Positions 13,806 through 20,421 of a stretch of 20,421 nucleotides of DNA are shown in pieces. The position numbers and the translations under genes are program-made. Position 1 is the first letter of the stretch. Each line of letters starts with the position of its first letter. Below the pieces are notes generated by a model that made no database searches, was not told where the DNA came from, and saw only the letters and a list, made by a program, of their open reading frames with translations. This DNA is from DATLYH01 sp035575035. GTDB lineage: Bacteria > Planctomycetota > Planctomycetia > Gemmatales > Gemmataceae. The DNA lies in NCBI GenBank assembly GCA_035575035.1, contig DATLYH010000226.1:1-20421 (forward strand), given 5' to 3'.

Positions 13806-15641
13806 ATGAACGGCTGGACGGGCAAACTTCTTCGCGTCAACCTGAGCACGGGACAGTCGCGCGTCGAGGACATTCCCGAGGCGTGGCTGCGCGACTACAT
13901 CGGCGGCCGCGGCGTCGCCGATCGCTACCTCTGGCAGGAGATGGACCCGCGGGTTGATCCGTTCTCTCCCGAGAACAAGCTGATCTTCGCCACCGGGCCG
14001 CTCACCGGTACGCCTGCTTCCTGCGGCGCCCGCTACATGGTCGTCACCAAGGGTGCTTTGACCGGGGCGATTACCACCTCCAATTCCGGCGGCCACTGGG
14101 GACCGGAGCTGAAGTTCGCCGGCTACGACTTGCTCCTGATCGAGGGCAAGGCACCTCGGCCGGTCTACCTGTTCATCTATGACGACCTCGTGCAGCTGCG
14201 CGACGCCCGCGCCTGGTGGGGCAAGCCGACCTCGGAAACCGAGGACGGCATCCGTGAGGAACTGGGCATTCCTGGGCTGCGCATCGCCGGCATCGGGCCG
14301 GCCGGCGAGAACCTCGTCCGCTTCGCCTGCATCATCAACGACAAGCATCGGGCTGCGGGGCGCTCCGGTGTCGGCGCCGTCATGGGCTCGAAGAACCTGA
14401 AGGCGGTCGCGGTCCGCGGCACCAAAGGCATCGCCATCGCGCAGCCGGCCGCGTTCATGCGGGCGGTCTGGGCCTTGCGCGACAAGCTGGCCAAGTCGCC
14501 AGCACGGCAGGGGATGACCGAGCTGGGCACAGCCCAGACCATCGACCTGACCAATGCCTTCGGCGGCTGCCCGACGCGCAACTTCGAGACCGGCCAGTTC
14601 GAGCACGCCGAGGCCCTCAATGGCAACGCCATTAAGGACCGGCGGCTGGTAGCCAACAAGGCCTGCTTCGCCTGCACCATTGCCTGCGGCCGGGTCACCC
14701 GCCTGCCGGGGGAGACAGCCGACAAGTACCTGGTGAACACGCATCCGCGCAACTGGCGGATTGCCGGCGAGGGGCCGGAATACGAGGCGGCCTGGGCCCT
14801 GGGCGCCGACACGGGTGTCGGCGACCTCGACGCGGTCATCAAGGCCAACTGGCTGTGCAACGACTTGGGCATGGACCCGATCTCGATGGGGGCCACCCTC
14901 GCCGCCGCCATGGAGCTGTATGAGCGCGGCGTATTGACCGATCAACAGGTGGAGCTGCCGCTGAAGTTCGGCTCGGCCGCGGCTCTGGTGCGCATGGTCG
15001 AGGCGACCGCCTACCGGGAGGGCTTCGGCAACGAGTTGGCCGAGGGGAGCAAGCGGCTGGGCGAGAAGTTCAACCATCCAGAAGTCTTCATGGGGGTCAA
15101 GGGGCAGGAGTTTCCCGCTTACGACCCGCGCGGCTTCCAGGGGATGGGCATCGCCTATGCGACCTGCAACCGTGGCGCTTGCCACCTGCGGGCCTGGACG
15201 CCCGGCCTGGAGTCGAGCGGCAAGGTCGATCCGCACACGCCGGTTGGCAAGGCGGAATGGGTGGCCGAGGAGCAAAATCGGACCACCGCCCACGACGCCA
15301 CCGGCATCTGCCTGTTCACTGGGATCGGTTCGTCGCTGGAGGACCTGGTTGCCTGCACGGCAGCGGCGACGGGAGTGCCGTACACCCTGGACGACTTCGT
15401 CAAGGCGGGGGAGCGGACCTGGAACCTGGAGCGGCTGTGGAACCTGAAGGCCGGCTTCACCGACAAGGACGATACGCTCCCCGAGCGCCTGCTCAAGGTG
15501 CCGCACCGGTCGGGCCCGGCGAAGGGGGTGGTGGTGCATCTCGACCAGATGCTGCCGGTCTACTACCAGAAGCGCGGCTGGGACGAGCACGGTGTGCCGA
15601 CGCGCGAGAAGCTGGCCGAGCTGGGATTGGCGTCAGTGTGA
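13806..15641 (+). CDS. aorB: Tungsten-containing aldehyde oxidoreductase, catalytic subunit (AorB-like)
   Basis: The protein is 611 aa, the usual size, from ATG 13806 behind CGGAGAG. The N-terminal domain begins GWTGKLLRVNLSTG, standard for AOR enzymes, and holds ATGPLTGT and SGGHWGPELKFAGYD. The [4Fe-4S] ligands are C287, C290, C294 and C502, the spacing of the archaeal enzyme. The cofactor region shows GEGPEYE (321-327), DPRGFQGMG (440-448) and NRGACHLRA with H460. It oxidises aldehydes to acids (or reduces acids) at a bis-metallopterin tungsten centre in the cytoplasm. With the AorA- and AorC-like neighbours it is probably part of an NAD+-linked complex rather than a ferredoxin-only enzyme. 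Tungsten rather than molybdenum is inferred from the family. Confidence 0.93.
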   Translation: MNGWTGKLLRVNLSTGQSRVEDIPEAWLRDYIGGRGVADRYLWQEMDPRVDPFSPENKLIFATGPLTGTPASCGARYMVVTKGALTGAITTSNSGGHWGPELKFAGYDLLLIEGKAPRPVYLFIYDDLVQLRDARAWWGKPTSETEDGIREELGIPGLRIAGIGPAGENLVRFACIINDKHRAAGRSGVGAVMGSKNLKAVAVRGTKGIAIAQPAAFMRAVWALRDKLAKSPARQGMTELGTAQTIDLTNAFGGCPTRNFETGQFEHAEALNGNAIKDRRLVANKACFACTIACGRVTRLPGETADKYLVNTHPRNWRIAGEGPEYEAAWALGADTGVGDLDAVIKANWLCNDLGMDPISMGATLAAAMELYERGVLTDQQVELPLKFGSAAALVRMVEATAYREGFGNELAEGSKRLGEKFNHPEVFMGVKGQEFPAYDPRGFQGMGIAYATCNRGACHLRAWTPGLESSGKVDPHTPVGKAEWVAEEQNRTTAHDATGICLFTGIGSSLEDLVACTAAATGVPYTLDDFVKAGERTWNLERLWNLKAGFTDKDDTLPERLLKVPHRSGPAKGVVVHLDQMLPVYYQKRGWDEHGVPTREKLAELGLASV

Positions 15642-15692
15642 GTTCGACCGAGGGGAGGGCCGCTCCGAGTGCGGCCGTCCGCATAGCGCCCT

Positions 15693-16007
15693 GTGGTTTT
15701 GTCGCACCGAGGCCCAGGCCGCTTCCCAGGTACGGGCAAACCCGGTCCGATCGCGTTTCCCGAGCCGTCCGCTGTCAGCGAGGTCATCGACAAGTACTCA
15801 GTGGTGAACTTGCCCACGCTGATCCAGCTGAAACTGGCCGCCCGCCGCTGGTGGGACTTTGCCGATGTGGTGGAGTTGATCCGCATCCACAACCTTGATG
15901 AATCCTTTCCGCAGCAGCTGCACCCCGCAGTGCGCCGGGACTTCATCGAGTGTTTGGAAGAAAAGCGGCGCGAGGATGAGTACGAAGCCCGGGAGATGGA
16001 ACCATAA
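15693..16007 (+). pseudogene. C-terminal remnant of a nucleotidyltransferase-like gene
   Basis: The frame opens just after a stop at 15684 and closes at 16007. Residues from about FPGTGKPGPIAFPEP onward, then LPTLIQLKLAA, DFADVVELIR and LHPAVRRDFIECLEEK, look like the last 90-100 residues of a planctomycete nucleotidyltransferase (AbiEii-like) protein. The N-terminal catalytic part is absent in all frames upstream, and neither a start codon with a ribosome site nor a leader is present. I read it as a 5'-truncated relic inserted between aorB and the original aorC start. It could still be a small expressed protein (GTG 15693). The family name is from memory and moderately sure. Confidence 0.5.
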
Positions 16008-16027
16008 AGAAAGGGGTGAGTACAGGC

Positions 16028-16090
16028 ATGACCCGACACCTGATCATCGGCGGCGGCCCGGCGGCGATCAACGCCATCGCGATCACCTGA
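16028..16090 (+). pseudogene. Duplicated 5' fragment of aorC
   Basis: Positions 16028-16079 match 17005-17056, the first 52 bases of the intact FAD subunit gene, with one difference (a synonymous CTG/CTA). The copy has its own ribosome site (GGGGTGAG) but stops after 20 codons, having diverged after codon 17. It probably marks the original start of aorC, cut off from the rest by the two-gene cassette that follows. Confidence 0.9.
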
Positions 16091-16103
16091 CCAGGAGTTC
16101 CTA

Positions 16104-16451
16104 ATGGCCGCCAGGAAGGCACGCGCCCGGCCGTCGGTCCCACCGCCTCCGTGTATCTGTGAAGCCACACGGGGTTCCCTCGGGAGGGTCATCCGGGGAG
16201 CAGAGATCACCGAGACTCAAGCAGTGGCTGCTCACCTGGCGGGTCGGGATGTGGTCATTTGTGGAATGGAAACGAGGGTGAATCGGGCTTTGGCTCGAAA
16301 GATCGAGAACCAGGTTGGTCCCAATGAGCTAGACCCGCCTCATGCGACCGCCGGGCCCTATGCCCTGCCGCATTTTCACCAGGTAACACGGAACCCGCCG
16401 GGCCACACCTTCTATGAGACCGCCCGCAGAAAGGCCGCGAAGAAGCCATGA
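16104..16451 (+). CDS. His-rich small protein, possible orphan toxin domain
   Basis: The protein is 115 aa from ATG 16104, with AGGAG 6 bases upstream. The N-terminus is basic and Pro-rich with CIC at 17-19. The middle has GRDVVICG and NRALARKIENQVGP. The C-terminal 40 residues carry H80, H90, H92 and H101 in the order PPH, LPHFHQ and GHTFYE, and end in a Lys/Arg tail. The compact His-rich end resembles C-terminal toxin domains of polymorphic toxins that I have seen in planctomycetes, but no signal peptide or delivery domain is attached. The stop overlaps the next start by 4 bp (ATGA). The toxin role is an inference; I do not recognise the family with confidence. Confidence 0.6.
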   Translation: MAARKARARPSVPPPPCICEATRGSLGRVIRGAEITETQAVAAHLAGRDVVICGMETRVNRALARKIENQVGPNELDPPHATAGPYALPHFHQVTRNPPGHTFYETARRKAAKKP

Positions 16452-17008
16452 GATATTTCACCCCCGAACTGCTCCTACGGTTCCGGTCGTTGGACGACGA
16501 CGTGGCCGACACGGCGGAAGCCGCGTGGGAGCAGGCCATCAAGCGCTATCGCAGGCACTGGAAGAAGATCAGTCCCCAATTGCCGGAATCGGTCCGGAGG
16601 TTTCACGACGAATACTGCCTCCATGATGCGGACGTGTTCGGCCCAGCCAAGCTCTCAGTCCAAACCTTACCTTGGGGGTTTCATGACGTGGTGCTTGTGG
16701 CCCAACCCCTCAACCCGTCATTCCCCGAACACCCGAACACATTGCTGTTCCTCCAGTACGCCATGGCGGCAGAACCAATTGTTGAGGTTCCTGTTCGCGC
16801 GGATGCGTTTCATCTCGAGCGGCCGACCTGGCTCTATGATGAATTCGACCTCATCGAACCGGGTGTTTTCGTACACGAGATCCTCCTCAGCGACGGCCGG
16901 GTGGTGAAACTCCGGTTCCGGGAACTGCGTTTCCATCTTGCCACGATCATCGAGCCTGCGGAAGAAGGTAGGAAAGTACCTGTGACTGGAAAGGCGGTTT
17001 CAGCATGA
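16448..17008 (+). CDS. Uncharacterised protein, possible immunity partner
   Basis: The protein is 186 aa from ATG 16448, overlapping the previous gene by 4 bp, so translation is coupled. It starts MRYFTPELLLRF, followed by an acidic helix with many Trp, Arg and Lys (20-45) and a CLHDAD motif near 57. The conserved-looking block WLYDEFDL, then GVFVHEILLSDGRVVKLRF, sits at 128-157. No membrane segment or signal peptide is present. The last bases overlap the intact aorC start (ATGA at 17005-17008), coupling aorC to the cassette. Order and overlap suit a toxin/immunity pair, but the sequence proves only that the two genes form a unit. The last residues may have been altered by fusion at the junction. 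Confidence 0.65.
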   Translation: MRYFTPELLLRFRSLDDDVADTAEAAWEQAIKRYRRHWKKISPQLPESVRRFHDEYCLHDADVFGPAKLSVQTLPWGFHDVVLVAQPLNPSFPEHPNTLLFLQYAMAAEPIVEVPVRADAFHLERPTWLYDEFDLIEPGVFVHEILLSDGRVVKLRFRELRFHLATIIEPAEEGRKVPVTGKAVSA

Positions 17009-18393
17009 CCCGACACCTAATCATCGGCGGCGGCCCGGCGGCGATCAACGCCATCGAAACCATCCGCGACTTTGACGGCGGCCAATCGCAGATCACCCTG
17101 GTCAGCGACGAGCCCGCCTACTCGCGCATGGTGCTGCCGTACTGGCTGGCCGACCAGATCCCCGAAAAACAGGTCTACACCGCCGATGACGTCTATTACG
17201 ACGCCCTTAAAGTGGACCGCCTCATCGGCCCGCGCGTCGTCCGCATCGACCCCCAGACGAAGACCGCCGCGCTCGCCGACGGCCAGACGCTGCCGTTCGA
17301 CAATTTGCTGATCGCCACGGGCTCCTCCGCGGTTGTGCCGCCGATCCCCGGGACCGACCTGCCCGGCGTCTACCCGCTCTGGACGCTGGCCCACACCCAG
17401 GCCGTGCTCCAGGCCGCTCAGGGCAAACTGCGGCCGGAAGTCGTCCTTGTCGGTGCCGGCTTCATCGGCTTCATCGTGCTCAATGCCATGTACAAGCGCG
17501 GCTGGAAGCTCCACGTCGTCGAGATCGCCGAGCACGTCCTGCCGCGCATGCTCGACGCCGACAGCGCCCGGTTGGTGGAAAGGTGGCTCCGGGACAAAGG
17601 TGTCACATTGCACCTGGGCACGACGGTCCAAAGCATCACCGAGGCAGCCGGCCGAAAACGCCTGAGCCTCGCCAATGGAACCGAGATAGAGGCGGATATC
17701 GTCATCGTGGCCACCGGCATCCGGCCCAACGTCGATCTGGTTGCCGGCTCGGGAATCCAGGTCGATCAGGGCATCGTGGTCAACGACCGGATGCAGACTA
17801 ACTTCCCGTTCATTTATGCGGCCGGCGACGTGGCCCAGGGGCCGGACCTGCTCGGGGGTCCGCCGGCCATTCATGCCATCCAGCCGACCGCCGTCGATCA
17901 TGGCCGCGTCGCCGGCGCCAACATGGCCGGCCACGAGGTCCGCTACCCCGGCAGCCTGCTGATGAATATCCTCGACGCCTGCGGCCTCCAGTGCGCCAGC
18001 TTCGGCCGCTGGGGTGAAGCATCGGCCGAGGCAATGACCATCATCAACCCGGACCGCCCCATCTATCGCAAACTCCTCTGGACCGGCGACCAGATTACCG
18101 GGGCGGTCTTCGTCGGCCCGGCCAACGACCTGGGCATGTTGAACGACGTGGGCATGGTGAAGGGGATCATGCAGACGCGCACCGCGCTGGGAGCGTGGAA
18201 GGACTTCCTGCGGCAGAACCCCTTCGATGTCCGCCGGCCGTTTGTGGCGGCGAAGGTGGGGCAGCGGCTGGCGGCCAGTACGCTGCTGGGTCGGCCGGCG
18301 AAAGCCCGGCAATATCGCTTCGACAACCAGCAGCCCGCCCCGCAGGTGACCCGGCCGGAGGCCCACAACGATTACGTCGGAACCAAGGAATGA
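17005..18393 (+). CDS. aorC: FAD/NAD(P)-dependent oxidoreductase subunit (AorC-like)
   Basis: The protein is 462 aa from ATG 17005, preceded by GGAAAGG and overlapping the previous gene by 4 bp. The Pyr_redox_2 fold is clear: FAD-binding IIGGGPAA (6-13), ATGSS (104-108), NAD(P)-binding VGAGFIGF (149-156), ATGIRPN (236-242) and YAAGDVAQ (271-278). It lacks an added iron-sulfur domain. In the Aromatoleum complex the equivalent AorC subunit passes electrons from the polyferredoxin to NAD+ (or back). Its place between aorB and the sulfur carrier gene supports the same role. It resembles rubredoxin or nitrite reductase-type flavoproteins, so a different electron partner is possible. Confidence 0.9.
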   Translation: MTRHLIIGGGPAAINAIETIRDFDGGQSQITLVSDEPAYSRMVLPYWLADQIPEKQVYTADDVYYDALKVDRLIGPRVVRIDPQTKTAALADGQTLPFDNLLIATGSSAVVPPIPGTDLPGVYPLWTLAHTQAVLQAAQGKLRPEVVLVGAGFIGFIVLNAMYKRGWKLHVVEIAEHVLPRMLDADSARLVERWLRDKGVTLHLGTTVQSITEAAGRKRLSLANGTEIEADIVIVATGIRPNVDLVAGSGIQVDQGIVVNDRMQTNFPFIYAAGDVAQGPDLLGGPPAIHAIQPTAVDHGRVAGANMAGHEVRYPGSLLMNILDACGLQCASFGRWGEASAEAMTIINPDRPIYRKLLWTGDQITGAVFVGPANDLGMLNDVGMVKGIMQTRTALGAWKDFLRQNPFDVRRPFVAAKVGQRLAASTLLGRPAKARQYRFDNQQPAPQVTRPEAHNDYVGTKE

Positions 18394-18397
18394 GGCC

Positions 18398-18637
18398 ATG
18401 CAAATCCGCGTCAAGCTGATGGGCTCGCTACGAAGCAAATTGCCGCCCGAGGCGAAAGGCACTGCCCTCCTCGACCTCGAACCGGGCGCTGTCGTCGCCG
18501 CGGCACTGGAGAAACTGGGCATCTCCGGTGGGCAGGTCCACCTGGTGATGGTCAACGGGAGCATGGAACCCGACCGCCAACGCCCCCTCACCGATGGCGA
18601 TGAGCTGACCGTCTTCCCGCCGGTCGCCGGAGGTTGA
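18398..18637 (+). CDS. MoaD/ThiS-like sulfur carrier protein
   Basis: The protein is 79 aa, typical of ubiquitin-like sulfur carriers, ending in the required Gly-Gly (VAGG). The beta-grasp fold is supported by the MQIRVKLMG start, VHLVMVNG and the LTDGDELTVFPPVAGG finish. ATG 18398 lies 4 bases after the aorC stop with GAATGAGG upstream. As MoaD relatives donate sulfur for the dithiolene of molybdopterin or tungstopterin, this protein likely serves the cofactor of the neighbouring AorB. A ThiS or other role is possible. It is the last gene of the aor run and meets the Nudix gene tail-to-tail. Confidence 0.88.
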   Translation: MQIRVKLMGSLRSKLPPEAKGTALLDLEPGAVVAAALEKLGISGGQVHLVMVNGSMEPDRQRPLTDGDELTVFPPVAGG

Positions 18638-18690
18638 AGGACCTTTCCCGGCAAGGCGATTGAAGGGCGAAGCACTCGGCGAGGCCGTCC

Positions 18691-19158
18691 TTAGCGGGAT
18701 CGCAAGCGTGACTCCTTGAGGCGGCGGCGGGCGCAGGCCAGGATTTTGTCATGGTCGAAGGCCAAGGGCGGCGGCTTGCTCAGGCTGTGCCAGCCGACCT
18801 CCTCGGCGTCGTCGGCCGCCCGCAGTTTGACCGTGGCGGGATCCACTCGGGCGAGGTAGGCCACCGCAATTGTCCAGCCGCGCGGGTCACGGCCGGGATC
18901 GCCGAAGGTGTAAAGTTGCTCCAACTCCTTGACCGCCACCCCGGTCTCTTCCAACAGTTCCCGACGGGCGGCATCTTCCAGCGACTCCCCCTCATCGACG
19001 AAGCCGCCCGGCAGCGCCCACTTGCCGGCGAAGGGCGCATGGCGGCGGCGGATCAGCAGGACCTGCGGTGGATTGGTCCGACTGACGATGACTAGGTCCA
19101 CCGTCAGCGCGGGACGAGGATAATCGTAGCAGTATTGCTTGCCCGGCGACTTCTTCAT
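18691..19158 (-). CDS. Nudix hydrolase
   Basis: The protein is 155 aa from ATG 19158, chosen because AGGA is 8 bases upstream and an in-frame extension to 19371 overlaps the isomerase. The Nudix box is complete: G52-x5-E58-x7-R66-E67-L-L-E70-E71-T-G73-V, with the catalytic glutamates present. The N-terminus (CYDYPRPALTVDLVIV) resembles ADP-ribose- or NUDT-type members. It hydrolyses a nucleoside diphosphate linked to another group; the substrate is not fixed by this reading. It starts 26 bases after the sugar-phosphate isomerase-like gene and is probably in one transcript with it. Confidence 0.9.
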   Translation of the reverse strand: MKKSPGKQYCYDYPRPALTVDLVIVSRTNPPQVLLIRRRHAPFAGKWALPGGFVDEGESLEDAARRELLEETGVAVKELEQLYTFGDPGRDPRGWTIAVAYLARVDPATVKLRAADDAEEVGWHSLSKPPPLAFDHDKILACARRRLKESRLRSR

Positions 19159-19184
19159 ACAGCGGTCCTGAAGCCGGCGGTCGT

Positions 19185-19982
19185 TTAACCGAGCCGGCCC
19201 TTGAGGAAGGTCAACTCCTGGACGGCTAGCTTGCGGCGCTCGGCCAGGTCCTGAATCTCGTACTCGGCGTGCAGGCTGATCGTGCCGTTGAAGCGGCACT
19301 CTTTCAAGCCAAGCGCGACGTCGTCCCAGCGCACGATTCCCTCGCCGGCCGGCGCCACGCGGTGCCGCCAACCCTGCTTACCCTTCTCCCAGACGATGTC
19401 CTTGATGGCCACCAGCGACAGCCACGGGCGCACCAGGTCGAGTTCCATACGGATCGGCCCGCCGCCGACGGCGAGGTGGCCGGTGTCTACAAAAGCGCCG
19501 ACCTGGTGCGGGTCGAGGTCCTGTAACAGCAGCCGCAGGCCCGCCGCGTTGCAGCCGAGATAGTTGCCTGAGTGAGTATGGTAGCAGGCCCGCACGCCCG
19601 TCTTTGCCGCTAGCTTGGCGAAGCCGGCCAGGCGCCGTCGGCCCTCGGCGAGCAGGGCATCGAACTTGCCCGGCTGGTAGGTCAGGTAGCCGATCTTGAC
19701 CGCCGGCACGCCCGCCTTGCTGCAAGCCTCAAAGATGGCGCGGGCAGCGGCGCTGTCGGGATCGTTGAGGTTGGTCGGGGCAGTGACCAGGCCGATGGTC
19801 AGCCCGGCGTCCTGGAACATCTTCACCGCCCGCGGCAGCTCGGCGAGGGCGTTGTCGGGATGGACCGGATAGCCGGGCCGCACCGCCAGGTCGGCACCGT
19901 CCAGGCCGGCCTCTTTCAGGAAGGCAATCACCCCCGGCAGGTCGAGCGCTTGCAGTGTCTTGGTGAAGTAGACATAACGCAT
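19185..19982 (-). CDS. Sugar-phosphate isomerase/epimerase-like TIM barrel protein
   Basis: The protein is 265 aa from ATG 19982, with GAGGAA 9 bases upstream; an in-frame extension to 20027 has no such site. It shows the xylose isomerase-like (AP endonuclease 2) barrel: YHTHSGNY with H135 and H137, DTGHLAVGG with D166 and H169, KDIVWEKG, APAGEGIVRWDDV and HAEYE with E240 near the end, which together can supply the metal ligands. Such enzymes isomerise or epimerise sugars or inositol derivatives; the exact substrate is unknown. It is the first gene of an operon with the Nudix gene. No signal peptide is seen, so it is likely cytoplasmic. Confidence 0.88.
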   Translation of the reverse strand: MRYVYFTKTLQALDLPGVIAFLKEAGLDGADLAVRPGYPVHPDNALAELPRAVKMFQDAGLTIGLVTAPTNLNDPDSAAARAIFEACSKAGVPAVKIGYLTYQPGKFDALLAEGRRRLAGFAKLAAKTGVRACYHTHSGNYLGCNAAGLRLLLQDLDPHQVGAFVDTGHLAVGGGPIRMELDLVRPWLSLVAIKDIVWEKGKQGWRHRVAPAGEGIVRWDDVALGLKECRFNGTISLHAEYEIQDLAERRKLAVQELTFLKGRLG

Positions 19983-20318
19983 GGTGGTTGGTTCCTCAGG
20001 CGTTTCGAGCCGCTTGCGGTATGGCACCCCGTGGCGAACGGCCGACTCCTCCGGTTGCCGGCCGCGCGCAGCAGCCGGGTCTGCACCGCCGCAGTCGGCC
20101 TGAGTCTGACATCCTCCCCCAGACAGACAGCCACGTCAACCTCCTGCCTGGCCGTAGCGCTGCCGGGCGGGTCCGGGGTGAGCCGCCAGCGGCGAGGAAG
20201 ACCATCCCAGGTGATTCCGTCTCAGCCCTTGCCAGAGAATTCCTCTGCGGGATTACCTCCCATTCCTCCGCAGCGGCCATCCGAGGCCGCAATCATGAGC
20301 TAGACTCCTGGTAGTGTT

Positions 20319-20348
20319 CCCGCTGCATCCGCCGATGGATGCAGCGGG
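20319..20348. repeat. Perfect hairpin, 12-bp stem and 6-base loop
   Basis: CCCGCTGCATCC (20319-20330) is the exact reverse complement of 20337-20348, with loop GCCGAT. No T-run follows on either strand, so it is not a classical intrinsic terminator. It could be a terminator of another kind or a regulatory RNA element. Confidence 0.8.
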
Positions 20349-20371
20349 CTGTCGGGACCTTCCTCGGACTT

Positions 20372-20398
20372 GCCGGCGGGCAGGCGTCTGCCCCCGGC
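20372..20398. repeat. Second hairpin, 11-bp stem with one bulge
   Basis: GCCGG, bulged C, GGGCAG (20372-20383) pairs with CTGCCC then CCGGC (20388-20398) around the loop GCGT. It lies 24 bases after the first hairpin, and no T-run follows. Confidence 0.75.
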
Positions 20399-20421
20399 AG
20401 TTCCCCCTGGCACCCCGGCCG

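Larger units (their letters stand above)
19983..20421. other. Right-end region without a supported gene
   Basis: In these 439 bases I see no convincing gene. Several open frames exist on both strands, but none has a ribosome site, a recognisable motif or normal composition. The region contains the leader of the isomerase gene (minus strand) and the two hairpins described separately. Confidence 0.5.

Noticed and set aside
13743..15590. A 615-codon minus-strand open frame opposite aorB
   Set aside because: It is antisense to a clear enzyme gene, has no family motif or ribosome site, and its composition is that expected of the complement of GC-rich codons.
16028..17056. The 52-bp duplication as a transposon target-site duplication
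   Set aside because: Known insertion sequences duplicate about 2-14 bp. The match begins exactly at a start codon, has one mismatch, and no terminal inverted repeats or transposase were found in between.
17017..18675. A 552-codon minus-strand open frame opposite aorC and the sulfur carrier gene
   Set aside because: The plus-strand genes show complete motifs; the antisense frame shows none.
20319..20348. The 12-bp hairpin as a rho-independent terminator
   Set aside because: Neither strand has a T-run after the stem.

Overview
The window is about 20.4 kb of GC-rich bacterial DNA that looks like a planctomycete, most likely of the Gemmata type. Three things support this: a secreted protein with a TIGR03000-type domain, a family I know only from planctomycetes; a serine/threonine kinase gene next to a small ECF sigma factor gene, with the kinase N-terminal region typical of that group; and many short intergenic repeats. 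I assigned this by reading alone, so species is not determined.

Layout. 1-2404 (minus strand): a kinase cut by the left edge, preceded by its ECF sigma factor; a 38-bp inverted repeat lies between them. 2815-5448: a full-length ComEC DNA-uptake channel. 5673-6287: the TIGR03000 secreted protein. 6614-7114: purE. 7242-7994: a tandem PilZ protein. 8027-10432 (minus): a membrane protein, a YceI lipoprotein and a PAP2 phosphatase. 10622-18637 (plus): an aldehyde-oxidation region with an NAD-type aldehyde dehydrogenase, an Rpn-like nuclease-family gene and a tungsten aldehyde oxidoreductase locus. That locus holds a polyferredoxin (AorA-like), a small Cys/His protein, the catalytic subunit (AorB-like), an FAD subunit (AorC-like) and a MoaD/ThiS-like sulfur carrier. 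18691-19982 (minus): a Nudix hydrolase and a sugar-phosphate isomerase-like TIM barrel. 19983-20421: no gene seen, but two strong hairpins.

How the genes work together. The AorA/AorB/AorC set matches the three-subunit bacterial enzyme described from Aromatoleum, in which aldehyde electrons pass from the tungsten subunit through polyferredoxin to an FAD subunit and NAD+. The sulfur carrier at the end fits synthesis of the pterin cofactor. The locus has been invaded: between aorB and aorC sit the C-terminal remnant of a nucleotidyltransferase-like gene, a 52-bp copy of the start of aorC that soon stops, and a two-gene cassette that resembles an orphan toxin/immunity pair and overlaps the intact aorC start by 4 bp.

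The most unusual structure is in the repeats. One palindromic element occurs three times, each time inside a coding sequence and in frame: twice in the kinase (once inside a zinc ribbon, once between the HRD and DFG motifs) and once in the first PilZ domain. Separately, at least four unrelated sequence families of degenerate 7-bp tandem arrays fill the intergenic gaps, two of them arranged as inverted pairs.
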